Assembly: GCA_035524335.1 (NCBI GenBank)
Contig: DATKPE010000029.1
Coordinates: 1 to 64,000, forward strand
Reading direction: 5' to 3'
Source: DATKPE01 sp035524335
GTDB taxonomy: Bacteria; Bacteroidota; Ignavibacteria; UBA10030; SZUA-254
Length of the DNA: 64,000 bases
The notes beneath the pieces were generated by a model. It worked only from the letters and a program-made list of their open reading frames with translations. It did not search any database and had not been told where the DNA came from. A program made the position numbers and the translations under genes. Shown one piece after another: positions 46,465 to 56,067 of this stretch (position 1 is its first letter; the number at the start of each line of letters is the position of its first letter).

Positions 46465-47139
46465 ATGAAGCATACTATCCCTATCCGCGGTTCCGTTGAA
46501 TCTCTTCAGATAACGAAAATTTATTGTCTCGGACGGAACTATGCGGAACACGCGAAGGAGATGAATTCTGATGTCCCTTCGAATCCGGTCGTTTTCCTCA
46601 AACCGGCCACAGCCCTTCTCCAAGATGGCGCGCCCATCATCAGGCCCCGTATCTCGCATCTCCTCCATCATGAAGTTGAGTTATACGTGGCGATTGGCAA
46701 GGGCGGTAAACACATTTCTTCAAACGAAGCCCGTAACCATATCCTCGGTTATGGGATATGCCTCGACATGACATTGCGTGACCTGCAGAATGCTTCGAAG
46801 AAGGATGGACAGCCCTGGACGATCGCAAAGGGGTTCGACACTTCAGCGCCGGTCTCCCCGATCATTCCCGCCCGGGAGATAGAGGATCCCCATGCGCTGG
46901 AAATCAGATGCAGTGTCAACGGTAAACTGAGGCAGAAAAGTTCGACCGGAAAGATGATCTTCCGCATTGATGAATTGATCGCATTCATCTCCTCCATTTT
47001 CACGCTCGAGCCGGGAGACCTGATTTTCACCGGAACGCCCGAGGGTGTGGGAGAGGTGCGGGAAGGCGACACGGTCACGGCCGAGCTCACCGGTCATATT
47101 TCCATCACGCATCCGGTCTCTGAAGAACGCCCCGCATGA
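46465..47139 (+). CDS. Fumarylacetoacetate hydrolase (FAH) family protein
   Basis: This 224-residue protein has the FAH-family core with the opening KIYCLGRNYAEHAKEM and metal-binding acidic residues in HHEVELYVAIGKGGK, plus GYGICLDMTLRDLQ and the ending GTPEGVGEVREGD. Members hydrolyse or decarboxylate acylpyruvates and related beta-diketones (fumarylpyruvate, acylpyruvate, oxaloacetate); the substrate is not resolved. The ATG at 46465 is required to keep the conserved N-terminus, although it leaves almost no 5' leader. It overlaps the next gene by 4 nt (ATGA). Confidence 0.88.
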   Translation: MKHTIPIRGSVESLQITKIYCLGRNYAEHAKEMNSDVPSNPVVFLKPATALLQDGAPIIRPRISHLLHHEVELYVAIGKGGKHISSNEARNHILGYGICLDMTLRDLQNASKKDGQPWTIAKGFDTSAPVSPIIPAREIEDPHALEIRCSVNGKLRQKSSTGKMIFRIDELIAFISSIFTLEPGDLIFTGTPEGVGEVREGDTVTAELTGHISITHPVSEERPA

Positions 47140-49397
47140 GACCGATGTCCCTGGTATCTGTTCTGATTCTCGCGGGGGTTCTGTTTCCCGCTTCAGGGTT
47201 TTCGGCGCACACCGGGGATGCCGCAGCGGCGGACTCGGCGGGACCCCGTCGCGATGCGTATCTCTGGCCGACCGATGCAAGCAACAGAATCACATCGACG
47301 TTTGCGGAATACCGGACCACCCATTTTCACGGCGGGTTCGACATCAGCACGAACGGCGTGAAGGGGTACAACGTCTTTGCCGTGCAGGACGGGTACGTCT
47401 GCGAGGTCCGCATCACGCCGAACGGTTACGGCAAAATGCTCTTCATCCGTCAGCAGGACGGATACATCAGCGCGTACGCGCATCTCGACAGCTTTAATCC
47501 CGACATCACGCGGGCGATCCGAGCGGAACAGCGGCGCCGCGGGACCTATGCGATCGACCTGATCCTGCCGCCGGGCGCGCTTCCGGTAAAACGGGGAGCG
47601 GTTGTCGCGCACACCGGGGATACCGGATTCGGACCGCCGCACCTGCATTTCGAAATCCGGGATTCCTCCATGAATCCGGTGAACCCGTTCGACGTCGCAC
47701 GGTATGCGATCACCGACCACATCTCCCCCATGATTAAAAGGGTCCTCATCAATCCCCTCTCCCCGTCGTCCACGATCGACAACGGCGACAGGCCGAAAAT
47801 ACTGAGCCGGTTCCCGCGGCGGAACGGGGTTCTGCAGATTCCACAGACGCTGGTGCTCCACGGCAGGATCGGCTTCGGGGTCGAAGCCCTCGACAAGTCG
47901 GACGGAACCTGGAACACCGCCGGCATCTACAGTCTCCGCTTCATGATCGACGACAGCGACCTGTACACGATGAAGCTGGACCGGGTCCCCGCCGATGAAA
48001 CGAAGGAAATCGATCTCCATTACGATCTCCACATGATCCTTCAGGGATGGGGAAAATTCCAGAAGCTGTACATCGACACCGGCAACAATCTCCCCTTCTA
48101 CGGCGGCAGGCCACCCGGGACCGGCATCATCAACACCGATCTGCTTCGCCAGGGAAAGCACACGTACACCATTGCCTGCCGCGATTTCAGCGGCAATGAA
48201 ACGCGTCTCCGGGGGCAGTTCATCGTCAATCATTCCCCCATTCTCCTTTCGGCGGTGCGCACGGCCGATTCCTCTCTTCTTGTGCGCGGTGTCCATCTCT
48301 CCATTGCGAGAAAAATCGACTGCGAGGGGATGAATTTCAGTTCACATGTCTGGAAGGAACTGGCGGTCGGAAAGGAATCCCCCATTGTCAACGATTCCAC
48401 GGTACTCCTTCCGGCAAAGCTGATAAAAACCGATCTGATCCGGATAACGGCGGTGACACCGTGGGATTCACGGACCTCCCCGGTCTTCTTCTTCACCAGA
48501 AAGCCCTCTGAATCGCTCCGTCCGGTCTACTGCAGTACGGAACTCACGGGCGGATTCGTCCGGCTGACTCTTACCTCGACCGGGATGTTCACGGCGGCAC
48601 CCGAGGTCACAGTCGGAGAGGGAGAAGTCCGCCGGCGGATCGAACTTGTCCCGGTCGACCTCTACAAATACACCGGGACTTTTGTCCCCTCCCCGGACGT
48701 TGCCGGAACACGTTCGATCACGGTGAAGGCGGAGATCAACGGAAAGCCGGCATTCGCCTCGGACGACATCGACATCTTCGCCGTTCCCGCGACCCATGGC
48801 GGCAGATTCAGCATCCCCCCCTGGCAGTTGAAGATCGCATTCGATTCCGGCGCCGTTTATCATCCCCTCTATATGCAGGTGAGCGCGGAGGAATTCAATC
48901 ACGCACAGGTCTACATCTTCGAACCGCAGGATCAGCTCATCAATGGCGGCATTCGGGTGAGCGTTCCCTATGCCGGGTGGAGAGATACCCGCCGCCGCGG
49001 CCTCTTTTTCCGGTCGAACGGCGGCTGGATTTTTCAGACCTCTGCGATCGACAGCCAGGCCGGCTGTTATACCGCGACGCTGAACCGCACGCTCGGCGAA
49101 CTTGCCGTGCTGGAGGACGATCAGCCTCCCTCGGTCGGGCGGCTCCGGGTCACTTCCCGGAAGAAGATTCCCGTCATTTCCTTCCGGTACGCAGACAATC
49201 TCTCCGGGGTTGATACGGACGAAATAAAAGTGTACATTGACGATACGCTCGTCATTCCGGAAATCGACGGAGAACACCGCGCGGTTTCCTATGCCGGCGA
49301 AGACCCGCTGCCGGCAGGAAAACACAATGTTCGTATCATTGTGAAAGACCGGATGAAGAACGAAACAACGGTAAACCGGATCATCACCGTCCGGTGA
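47136..49397 (+). CDS. Secreted M23-family peptidase-like protein
   Basis: This 753-residue protein has a signal peptide (about 1-22) and an N-terminal M23 (LytM-type) domain (about 45-180) with zinc ligands H65-x3-D69 in HFHGGFD and H169-x-H171 in HLHFEI; H116 lies in the third motif. Active M23 enzymes cut peptidoglycan cross-bridges. The long C-terminal part (about 200-753) is a series of beta-sandwich-like segments with no cysteine pattern, probably for localisation or regulation. It overlaps the FAH gene by 4 nt, so translation is coupled, though a functional link is not obvious. Confidence 0.85.
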   Translation: MRPMSLVSVLILAGVLFPASGFSAHTGDAAAADSAGPRRDAYLWPTDASNRITSTFAEYRTTHFHGGFDISTNGVKGYNVFAVQDGYVCEVRITPNGYGKMLFIRQQDGYISAYAHLDSFNPDITRAIRAEQRRRGTYAIDLILPPGALPVKRGAVVAHTGDTGFGPPHLHFEIRDSSMNPVNPFDVARYAITDHISPMIKRVLINPLSPSSTIDNGDRPKILSRFPRRNGVLQIPQTLVLHGRIGFGVEALDKSDGTWNTAGIYSLRFMIDDSDLYTMKLDRVPADETKEIDLHYDLHMILQGWGKFQKLYIDTGNNLPFYGGRPPGTGIINTDLLRQGKHTYTIACRDFSGNETRLRGQFIVNHSPILLSAVRTADSSLLVRGVHLSIARKIDCEGMNFSSHVWKELAVGKESPIVNDSTVLLPAKLIKTDLIRITAVTPWDSRTSPVFFFTRKPSESLRPVYCSTELTGGFVRLTLTSTGMFTAAPEVTVGEGEVRRRIELVPVDLYKYTGTFVPSPDVAGTRSITVKAEINGKPAFASDDIDIFAVPATHGGRFSIPPWQLKIAFDSGAVYHPLYMQVSAEEFNHAQVYIFEPQDQLINGGIRVSVPYAGWRDTRRRGLFFRSNGGWIFQTSAIDSQAGCYTATLNRTLGELAVLEDDQPPSVGRLRVTSRKKIPVISFRYADNLSGVDTDEIKVYIDDTLVIPEIDGEHRAVSYAGEDPLPAGKHNVRIIVKDRMKNETTVNRIITVR

Positions 49398-49480
49398 CCG
49401 GCGGTTCCGTTCCCATCCCCCTGCTGCAGCTCATCGTCCGTTTCTCTTCTGTTGACTGATCCATTTCGACACATCAGAGT

Positions 49481-52216
49481 ATGAGCGAACTCGCAAAAAC
49501 CTATACACCCGGCGACGCGGAAGAGCGGTGGTATTCCTTCTGGGAATCGAACGGCTATTTTCATGCCGAGCCGGTCCCGGGCCGCACACCGTACACGATC
49601 GTGATCCCCCCGCCCAACATCACCGGCATCCTCACCATGGGGCACGTGCTCAACAACAGCATCCAGGATGTCTTCATCCGCTGGCGCCGGATGCAGGGAT
49701 ATCAGACCCTCTGGATGCCGGGGACCGATCATGCGGGCATCGCAACGCAGAACGTCGTCGAAAAATCGCTTGCCCGGGAGAAGCTGACGCGGCATGATCT
49801 CGGCCGCGAGGAATTTCTCCGCCGGGTCTGGGAGTGGAAGGAACAGTACGGCGGCACCATCATCCGACAGCTCAGAAAACTCGGAACGAGCTGTGACTGG
49901 CAGAGAGAACGGTTCACCATGGATGAAGGCCTCTCGAAGGCCGTGCAGGAAATCTTCGTCCGCCTCCATGAACGAGGGCTCATCTACCGCGGGAAGTACA
50001 TTGTCAACTGGTGTCCGAAGGATCACACCGCAATCAGCGACGACGAGGTCAACCCGGTCGAACACAAGGGGCACCTCTATTATGTCAGATACCGGGTCCG
50101 GGGAAGCGGGGAGTCGATCGTCATTGCGACGACGCGGCCGGAGACGATCCTGGGGGATGTGGCCGTCGCAGTTCATCCCGACGACGAACGGCACCGCCGG
50201 CTGGTCGGTGCGACGGTTATCGTTCCGCTCGCAGAGAGGGAAATCCCGGTGATCGCTGATTCTTTCGTGGATCCCGCCTTCGGAACGGGCATGGTGAAAA
50301 TCACACCCGCCCATGACCCGAACGATTACTGGGTCGGCCAGCGGCATAATCTCGCACAGATCAATATCTTCGACGTCTCCGGGAGGCTGACCGGTCCAGT
50401 TCCCGAAAAATACCGCGGGATCGACCGCTTCGAAGCGCGCCGCATGATTGTTCAGGATCTCGAGTCTGCCGGTCAGATGGAAAAAATCGACGACCATACG
50501 CATGCCATCGGCCACTGCTACCGGTGCGACACGATCATCGAACCGTACCTCTCGGATCAGTGGTTCGTCCGGATGAAGCCGCTCGCCGAACCGGCGCTCC
50601 GGGCCGTCCAGCAGGGCACCGTCCGCTTCCATCCCGACCGTTGGGTAAAAACCTACGAACACTGGATGCTCAATATCCGGGACTGGTGCATCTCGCGCCA
50701 GCTCTGGTGGGGGCACCGGATTCCGGTCTGGTACTGCGGCAACAAAAACAGCGCTGACCCGCGGTGCAGGGAACCGATCGTTGCGCGCACCCCGCCCTCC
50801 GCGTGTCCCCACTGCTCATCCGCCGACGTCCGGCAGGACGAGGATGTGCTCGACACCTGGTTTTCATCCTGGCTCTGGCCCTTCTCGACGCTGGGATGGC
50901 CCGACGACAACCGCGGCCTCCGTTATTTTTATCCGACCAACACGCTCGTCACCGCGCCCGACATCATTTTCTTCTGGGTTGCGAGGATGATCATGGCCGG
51001 GATGGAGGTCATGCGCGACATTCCCGCGCCCGACGGAAGCCCCCGCACGACCGATGCCGCGATCGTTCCGTTCCGCGACGTCTATTTCACGAGCATCATC
51101 CGGGACATGAAGGGACGGAAAATGTCGAAGTCTCTCGGCAATTCCCCAGATCCCCTCGACGTGATTGCGGAATACGGCGCCGACGCGCTCCGGTTCACGA
51201 TCCTCTACCTCGCCCCTCTCGGCCAGGACGTGCTCTACTCGAATGAGAAATGCGAACTCGGGAGGAATTTCGCCAACAAGATCTGGAACGCCGGGCGGTT
51301 CCTCCTGATGAACCGGGAACAGCTGGGCATTCCCGGCACGACGACGATCCACGCCGGCTGGAGTGAGGATCATATCGACCTTGCCGACCGGTGGATACTC
51401 TCCCGCCTCCACTCGACATCCGCCGCACTCTCCTCCTCCCTCGAGGAGTTCGAGATCAACCAGGCCACCAAACTGCTTTACGATTTCATCTGGCACGACT
51501 TCTGTGACTGGTACATCGAGATGCTCAAGGCCCGGCTTTACGGCGATGAACCACAGGAGATCAAACAGCGCGTGCTCCTGCGGGCGCTGAATGTCTTCGA
51601 GAAGATCCTCCGCCTTCTCCATCCTGTGATGCCGTTCGTGAGCGAGGAGCTCTGGCACGGCATCGAAGAGCGGCCGGCCGGGATTTCGCTCATGACCGCC
51701 GCGTTCCCGGTTCCGGAAGAAAGGTGGATCGATCCGGGGACAGAATCGGAAATGGCCTTTGTCCAGTCGGCGATCAATGCTGTCCGGAACGCCCGCGGCG
51801 AACTTTCGGTTCCTCCTTCGAGGGAGATCTCCCTCCTCGTTCATTTCACCGACGGTTCGAAAGGGGAAATCATCTCCCGGTACCGGAACTATTTTCTCCG
51901 TCTGGCGAAGGTCACGGACATCAGCGAGCTCGGGAGCGGAAAAAGGCCGAAGCATGCGGCCGGCCTCGTCATCGAAGGGGGAGAGGCGTTCATCCCCCTC
52001 GAAGGACTCATCGACCTCGGAGCGGAGCGGGAACGGATCGAAAAAGAACTCGCACGACTGCACGTGATGGTCGGCTCGATCGAGCAGAAGCTCGGCAATC
52101 CGAACTTCGTCGACCGTGCACCGCGCGAGATCGTCGAGAAAGAACGCGAAAAACTTCAGTCGATGCGTTCCAGCATCGAAAAACTGAAGGGGAACCTGGA
52201 ACGGATTGCCGGCTGA
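49481..52216 (+). CDS. valS: Valyl-tRNA synthetase
   Basis: ValRS (911 residues) charges tRNA-Val and edits threonine. The class I signatures are PPPNITGILTMGH (HIGH equivalent TMGH at 52-55) and KMSKS near residue 547 (GRKMSKSLGN). The editing domain and the C-terminal coiled-coil (about 840-905, IEKELARLHVMVGSIEQKL) are present. The ATG is preceded by a weak purine-rich site. It may be co-transcribed with the upstream M23 gene (83-bp gap). Confidence 0.96.
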   Translation: MSELAKTYTPGDAEERWYSFWESNGYFHAEPVPGRTPYTIVIPPPNITGILTMGHVLNNSIQDVFIRWRRMQGYQTLWMPGTDHAGIATQNVVEKSLAREKLTRHDLGREEFLRRVWEWKEQYGGTIIRQLRKLGTSCDWQRERFTMDEGLSKAVQEIFVRLHERGLIYRGKYIVNWCPKDHTAISDDEVNPVEHKGHLYYVRYRVRGSGESIVIATTRPETILGDVAVAVHPDDERHRRLVGATVIVPLAEREIPVIADSFVDPAFGTGMVKITPAHDPNDYWVGQRHNLAQINIFDVSGRLTGPVPEKYRGIDRFEARRMIVQDLESAGQMEKIDDHTHAIGHCYRCDTIIEPYLSDQWFVRMKPLAEPALRAVQQGTVRFHPDRWVKTYEHWMLNIRDWCISRQLWWGHRIPVWYCGNKNSADPRCREPIVARTPPSACPHCSSADVRQDEDVLDTWFSSWLWPFSTLGWPDDNRGLRYFYPTNTLVTAPDIIFFWVARMIMAGMEVMRDIPAPDGSPRTTDAAIVPFRDVYFTSIIRDMKGRKMSKSLGNSPDPLDVIAEYGADALRFTILYLAPLGQDVLYSNEKCELGRNFANKIWNAGRFLLMNREQLGIPGTTTIHAGWSEDHIDLADRWILSRLHSTSAALSSSLEEFEINQATKLLYDFIWHDFCDWYIEMLKARLYGDEPQEIKQRVLLRALNVFEKILRLLHPVMPFVSEELWHGIEERPAGISLMTAAFPVPEERWIDPGTESEMAFVQSAINAVRNARGELSVPPSREISLLVHFTDGSKGEIISRYRNYFLRLAKVTDISELGSGKRPKHAAGLVIEGGEAFIPLEGLIDLGAERERIEKELARLHVMVGSIEQKLGNPNFVDRAPREIVEKEREKLQSMRSSIEKLKGNLERIAG

Positions 52217-52260
52217 CCGGCATCCCCTTCACCCCTTCTCTCCCACATTATGAGGAACAG

Positions 52261-53919
52261 ATGAAGCCCGCACGTTGCCGAATTTGCATCGCCGCTTTTC
52301 TCCTGACCGTCGCGACGGCCTACTCCCGCCAGACTCCCGTTCCGCTTGCGGAAAAAATCAAGCGATACGCGCCCTCGAGCCTGAGCTGCGATCCGACCCG
52401 GCTCTCCCCGGGCGACCGCAAGGCGCTCGGAAAACTGATCGAGGCCGCAGGGCTCATGGATTCGATCTACCTCCGCCAGGCCTGGAGCGGCAACATCCGG
52501 CTTCTGCGCGAACTCGAGGCCGACACATCTGCGGCGGGGGTTGAAAAACTCCGCTATTTCCGTCTGAACATTTCGCCGTGGTCAAATCTGGACGGAGACG
52601 CCCCGTTCATCGACGGCGTACCGGCCCGGCGTCCGGCGGGCGCAAATTATTATCCGGAGGATATGACCAAAGAGGAGTTCAAAAGCTGGGCCGCCACACT
52701 CTCTCCGGCCGAGCGGAATCGCGCGACCGGTTTTTACGATATCGTAATCCGGAAATCCGACGGGAAGCTCGCAACACGCTCCTATGCGAAAGAATATGCC
52801 CCCTATCTGAAGCGGGCCGCAGGGCTCCTGAGAGATGCCGCCCGCCTGACCGACAACGCATCGCTGAAAAAATTTCTGAATGCACGGGCCGACGCCTTCG
52901 GCACGAACAACTATTATGCGAGCGATGTCGCCTGGATGGATCTCGACAGCCCGATCGAACCGACGATCGGACCGTACGAAGTGTACCTGGACAACCTGTT
53001 CAATTACAAAGCCGCCTTTGAAGCCTTCATCACGCTGAGGAACGAGGAGGAGACAAAAAAGCTTTCGGTGTTCTCAGCCCACCTGCAGGAGATCGAAAAC
53101 GCCCTTCCGATAGACCGGTCGTACCGGAACCCGAAACTCGGCGCCCTGTCGCCTATCCGGGTGGTTGACGAGGTTGCCGTGGGCGGGGAATCGAAAGCCG
53201 GTGTCCAGACCGCTGCCTACAATCTTCCGAACGACGAACGGGTCACCGCGGCGAAGGGAAGCAAACGCGTGCTTCTCAAAAACGTACAGGAAGCGAAATT
53301 CCGGACGATCCTGGTGCCGATTGCCTCCGTCGCCGTCGATCCCTCACAGCAGAAGCTGGTCTCCTTCGAACCGTTTTTCACCCATATTCTCGCCCATGAG
53401 CTGATGCACGGTCTCGGTCCCCACACAATCACCGTCAACGGAAAAAAGACAACGGTGCGGGAATCGATGAACGAACTCGGCTCCGCCCTCGAAGAGGCCA
53501 AGGCCGATATTTCCGGACTTTTCGCGCTCCAGTTCCTTATCGATCATTCCATCGTTCCGAAATCGATGGAACGGCCGATGTACGCGACCTATCTTGCCGG
53601 GATGTTCCGCTCCGTCCGGTTCGGCACCAATGAAGCCCACGGGAAAGGCTGTGCCCTGCAGTTCAATTATCTCGCGGATCAGGGGGGATTCGTCTATAAT
53701 ACCACCGCCCGCACCTATGCCGTCGATTTCAGCAAAATCCGGGCCGCGGTGGAAAAACTGACCTCGGAGATCATGACGATCCAGGCGGAAGGGAGTTACG
53801 AGAAGGCGAAACAACTGCTGACCAGCTACGGGATCATCCGCCCGGAAATGCAGTCGGTTCTGGATAAACTCAGCGCCATCCCGGTCGACATCGCCCCCGA
53901 GTTCCCCCGGATCAACTGA
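52261..53919 (+). CDS. M49-like (DPP III-like) zinc peptidase with HELMH motif
   Basis: This 552-residue protein has a signal peptide (about 1-22) and an M49-type fold. The zinc motif is H379-E-L-M-H383 followed by GLGPH, and the second motif is EEAKAD (near 410), matching the EExxAE/D of DPP III. The classical M49 motif is HExxGH, one residue longer. A C-terminal helical region contains FGTNEAHGKGCALQFNYL. M49 enzymes remove dipeptides; an exported form suggests periplasmic peptide processing. It is in the unit after valS, and the frame is open to 51724, but the ATG at 52261 is right before the signal sequence. Confidence 0.82.
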   Translation: MKPARCRICIAAFLLTVATAYSRQTPVPLAEKIKRYAPSSLSCDPTRLSPGDRKALGKLIEAAGLMDSIYLRQAWSGNIRLLRELEADTSAAGVEKLRYFRLNISPWSNLDGDAPFIDGVPARRPAGANYYPEDMTKEEFKSWAATLSPAERNRATGFYDIVIRKSDGKLATRSYAKEYAPYLKRAAGLLRDAARLTDNASLKKFLNARADAFGTNNYYASDVAWMDLDSPIEPTIGPYEVYLDNLFNYKAAFEAFITLRNEEETKKLSVFSAHLQEIENALPIDRSYRNPKLGALSPIRVVDEVAVGGESKAGVQTAAYNLPNDERVTAAKGSKRVLLKNVQEAKFRTILVPIASVAVDPSQQKLVSFEPFFTHILAHELMHGLGPHTITVNGKKTTVRESMNELGSALEEAKADISGLFALQFLIDHSIVPKSMERPMYATYLAGMFRSVRFGTNEAHGKGCALQFNYLADQGGFVYNTTARTYAVDFSKIRAAVEKLTSEIMTIQAEGSYEKAKQLLTSYGIIRPEMQSVLDKLSAIPVDIAPEFPRIN

Positions 53920-53925
53920 CCGGGG

Positions 53926-55107
53926 TCAGACATACTCGCCGGCGGCATGACCGGAGGACCATGCCCACTGGAAATTGTACCCGCCGAGCCAACCGGTCAC
54001 GTCGACCACCTCGCCGATGAAGTAGAGGTGCGGAAGCTTCCGCGCCGCCATCGTCCGCGACGAAAGATCGCGCGTATCGACACCGCCGCAGGTCACCTCG
54101 GACTTCTCAAAACCCTCCGTCCCGGCAGGTATAAATTTCCATTCCTTCAGACAGCCCGCAACCCATCTGAGTTTCTCGGAGGATATCCCGCAGAGAGGGG
54201 AATTCCACATCTCCCCTCCGCACAGGGCGGAAGTTACCCTCGGCGGGAGATATCCGGAAAAGAATTTTTTCATGGTCGTCTTCGATCGGCGGGCGGACAT
54301 GAGTTCCCCGGCGATATCGGTCTCCGGCAGAAGATCGAGCGATACTTCAGTCCCCGGATTCCAGTACGATGATGTCTGAAGGATCGCCGGCCCGCTCAGT
54401 CCCCGGTGGGTAAAGACCATTCCACCGGTGAATCGGACCTTCCCGGTCGCGGCCGCCGCCGTAAACGAAATTCCCGACAATCCGCCGAACCTTCCGCGGT
54501 CCTTATCGCTCCAGAGAAGCGGGACGAGACCCGGCACCGGAGGGATTATCCGGAGGCCGAACTGTTCGGCGAGCCGGTATCCGAGGCGGCTCGCCCCAAG
54601 AGCCGGGACCGAACAGCCGCCGGTCGCGACGACGAGCGTCTCGGATGTAAACAGTCCCCGGTTCGTAAGGACATGAAACGGGGAAACTCCTTCCACCCTC
54701 TCGATCGAACAGCCGGTCATCACCCTGACGTTCGCCGTTGTGCATTCGGCGGAGAGCATCTCCAGAATTTTCCCCGACCCGTCCGAACAGAACAGCTGGC
54801 CCGCCTCTTTTTCAAAATACCGGACGCCATACTCTTCAACGAGCCGGATGAAATCCGACGGGGTATACCGCCGGAGCGCGGAGGTGGGAAAGCGGGGATT
54901 GGCGCTGATGAAATGCTCGGGACCGACAATCCGGTTTGTGAAATTGCATTTTCCGCCTCCCGATATCCTGATTTTCCGGCCGGGCACATCGTTATGCTCA
55001 ATGACCGCAACGGTTCTACCCCGTTTCCCCGCCCCGATGGCACAGAACAGTCCCGCCGCTCCCGCCCCGAGGATCAGAACATCATATTTCATCGCTTTGA
55101 TCTGCAT
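53926..55107 (-). CDS. FAD-dependent flavoprotein, HI0933/YhiN family
   Basis: This 393-residue protein has an N-terminal dinucleotide fold VLILGAGAAGLFCAIGAGKRG with the downstream GRKIRISGGGKCNFTN segment diagnostic for HI0933-like flavoproteins. A substrate-type domain lies in the middle, and the C-terminal GGYNFQWAWSSGHAAGEY binds FAD. The reaction is not known. The start may be the ATG at 55107 (MQIKAMKYDV) or 55092 (MKYDV); neither has a clear ribosome-binding site. It is convergent with the M49-like gene (6-nt gap) and divergent from the SDR. Confidence 0.88.
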   Translation of the reverse strand: MQIKAMKYDVLILGAGAAGLFCAIGAGKRGRTVAVIEHNDVPGRKIRISGGGKCNFTNRIVGPEHFISANPRFPTSALRRYTPSDFIRLVEEYGVRYFEKEAGQLFCSDGSGKILEMLSAECTTANVRVMTGCSIERVEGVSPFHVLTNRGLFTSETLVVATGGCSVPALGASRLGYRLAEQFGLRIIPPVPGLVPLLWSDKDRGRFGGLSGISFTAAAATGKVRFTGGMVFTHRGLSGPAILQTSSYWNPGTEVSLDLLPETDIAGELMSARRSKTTMKKFFSGYLPPRVTSALCGGEMWNSPLCGISSEKLRWVAGCLKEWKFIPAGTEGFEKSEVTCGGVDTRDLSSRTMAARKLPHLYFIGEVVDVTGWLGGYNFQWAWSSGHAAGEYV

Positions 55108-55164
55108 GTCGAATCACGTACATTTCCCCTAATATACTTAATTCTCTCAAAAACGGAGACCAAC

Positions 55165-55971
55165 GTGAGCGAATCACGGAGAGCAGAATCCGCCGCACTC
55201 GTCACCGGGGCATCGTCCGGGATCGGTCGCGAGCTTGCAATTCTCCTTGCCCGCGAAAAGTATCCCGTGATACTCACCGCCCGGAACACCGCCCCGCTCG
55301 AACAGCTCGCCGGGGATCTGAACGGCAGATACGCCGTCCGGTGCATAGCCGTACCGGCCGATCTTTCACGGCCGGAGTCAGCCGAGGCAATTATCTCTCA
55401 TGCGGAACGCGCAGGTTTCTGCATAGACTTTCTGGTCAACAACGCGGGATACGGTGTCGGAGGAGATTTCGCGAAGAGCGAACCCGGCGAGGTGCACGGC
55501 CAGATAGATCTGAACATCACCGGACTCGTCAGCCTCACGCGTCTGACGCTTCCGGGCATGCTCGCCCGGCGTCGGGGCCGGATTCTGAACGTGGCCTCCA
55601 CGGCCGGATTTGCCCCGGGCCCGGGAATGGCTGTCTACTATGCCACGAAGGCGTTTGTCGTTTCCTTCAGTGAATCGTTGTCCGAAGAGTGCAGGAATAC
55701 AGGAGTCACGATCACCGCGCTCTGCCCGGGTCCGACGCGAACGGGGTTTCAGCGGCGAGCGGGGATCGATCGGATCAATCTGACCCGGCGTTTCTTCATG
55801 ATGAATGCGGCAGAGGTCGCAGAAGCGGGACTGCGGGCGGCACAGTCCGGAAAAGTCCTCGCCATCCCCGGCCTTCTGAACAAACTGCTCGTCCGGGGGA
55901 TACAGTACGCTCCGCGATGGTCGGTCAGATCCGCGGTCCGGGTACTGAATTCGGAATACCGGCAGCGGTGA
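55165..55971 (+). CDS. Short-chain dehydrogenase/reductase
   Basis: This 268-residue SDR has the cofactor loop TGASSGIG (14-21), NNAG (92-95), catalytic S145, Y158 and K162 (YxxxK). The start is GTG at 55165 with GGAG 6 nt upstream (55155-55158); the frame is open far upstream but overlaps the divergent gene. NADP preference cannot be judged reliably. It resembles the YqjQ/DltE-like classical SDRs that act on lipids or carbonyl substrates. The substrate is unknown. Confidence 0.88.
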   Translation: MSESRRAESAALVTGASSGIGRELAILLAREKYPVILTARNTAPLEQLAGDLNGRYAVRCIAVPADLSRPESAEAIISHAERAGFCIDFLVNNAGYGVGGDFAKSEPGEVHGQIDLNITGLVSLTRLTLPGMLARRRGRILNVASTAGFAPGPGMAVYYATKAFVVSFSESLSEECRNTGVTITALCPGPTRTGFQRRAGIDRINLTRRFFMMNAAEVAEAGLRAAQSGKVLAIPGLLNKLLVRGIQYAPRWSVRSAVRVLNSEYRQR

Positions 55972-55984
55972 GTATCTGCATATC

Positions 55985-56013
55985 TTGCTTCATGTGACGG
56001 ATTCACGTATATT
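55985..56013 (+). promoter_or_regulatory. Promoter for the YCF48-like gene
   Basis: TTGCTT (55985-55990), a 17-bp spacer and TATATT (56008-56013) lie 55 bp before the ATG at 56068. Confidence 0.6.
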
Positions 56014-56067
56014 CTGCCAGCCTCCGGATTGCCGGTAAACAGATCTCCACCAGACATTGCACCCAAA

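Noticed and set aside
49289..50812. 507-residue open frame opposite valS and the M23 gene
   Set aside because: Antisense of two real genes; no start signal or domain.
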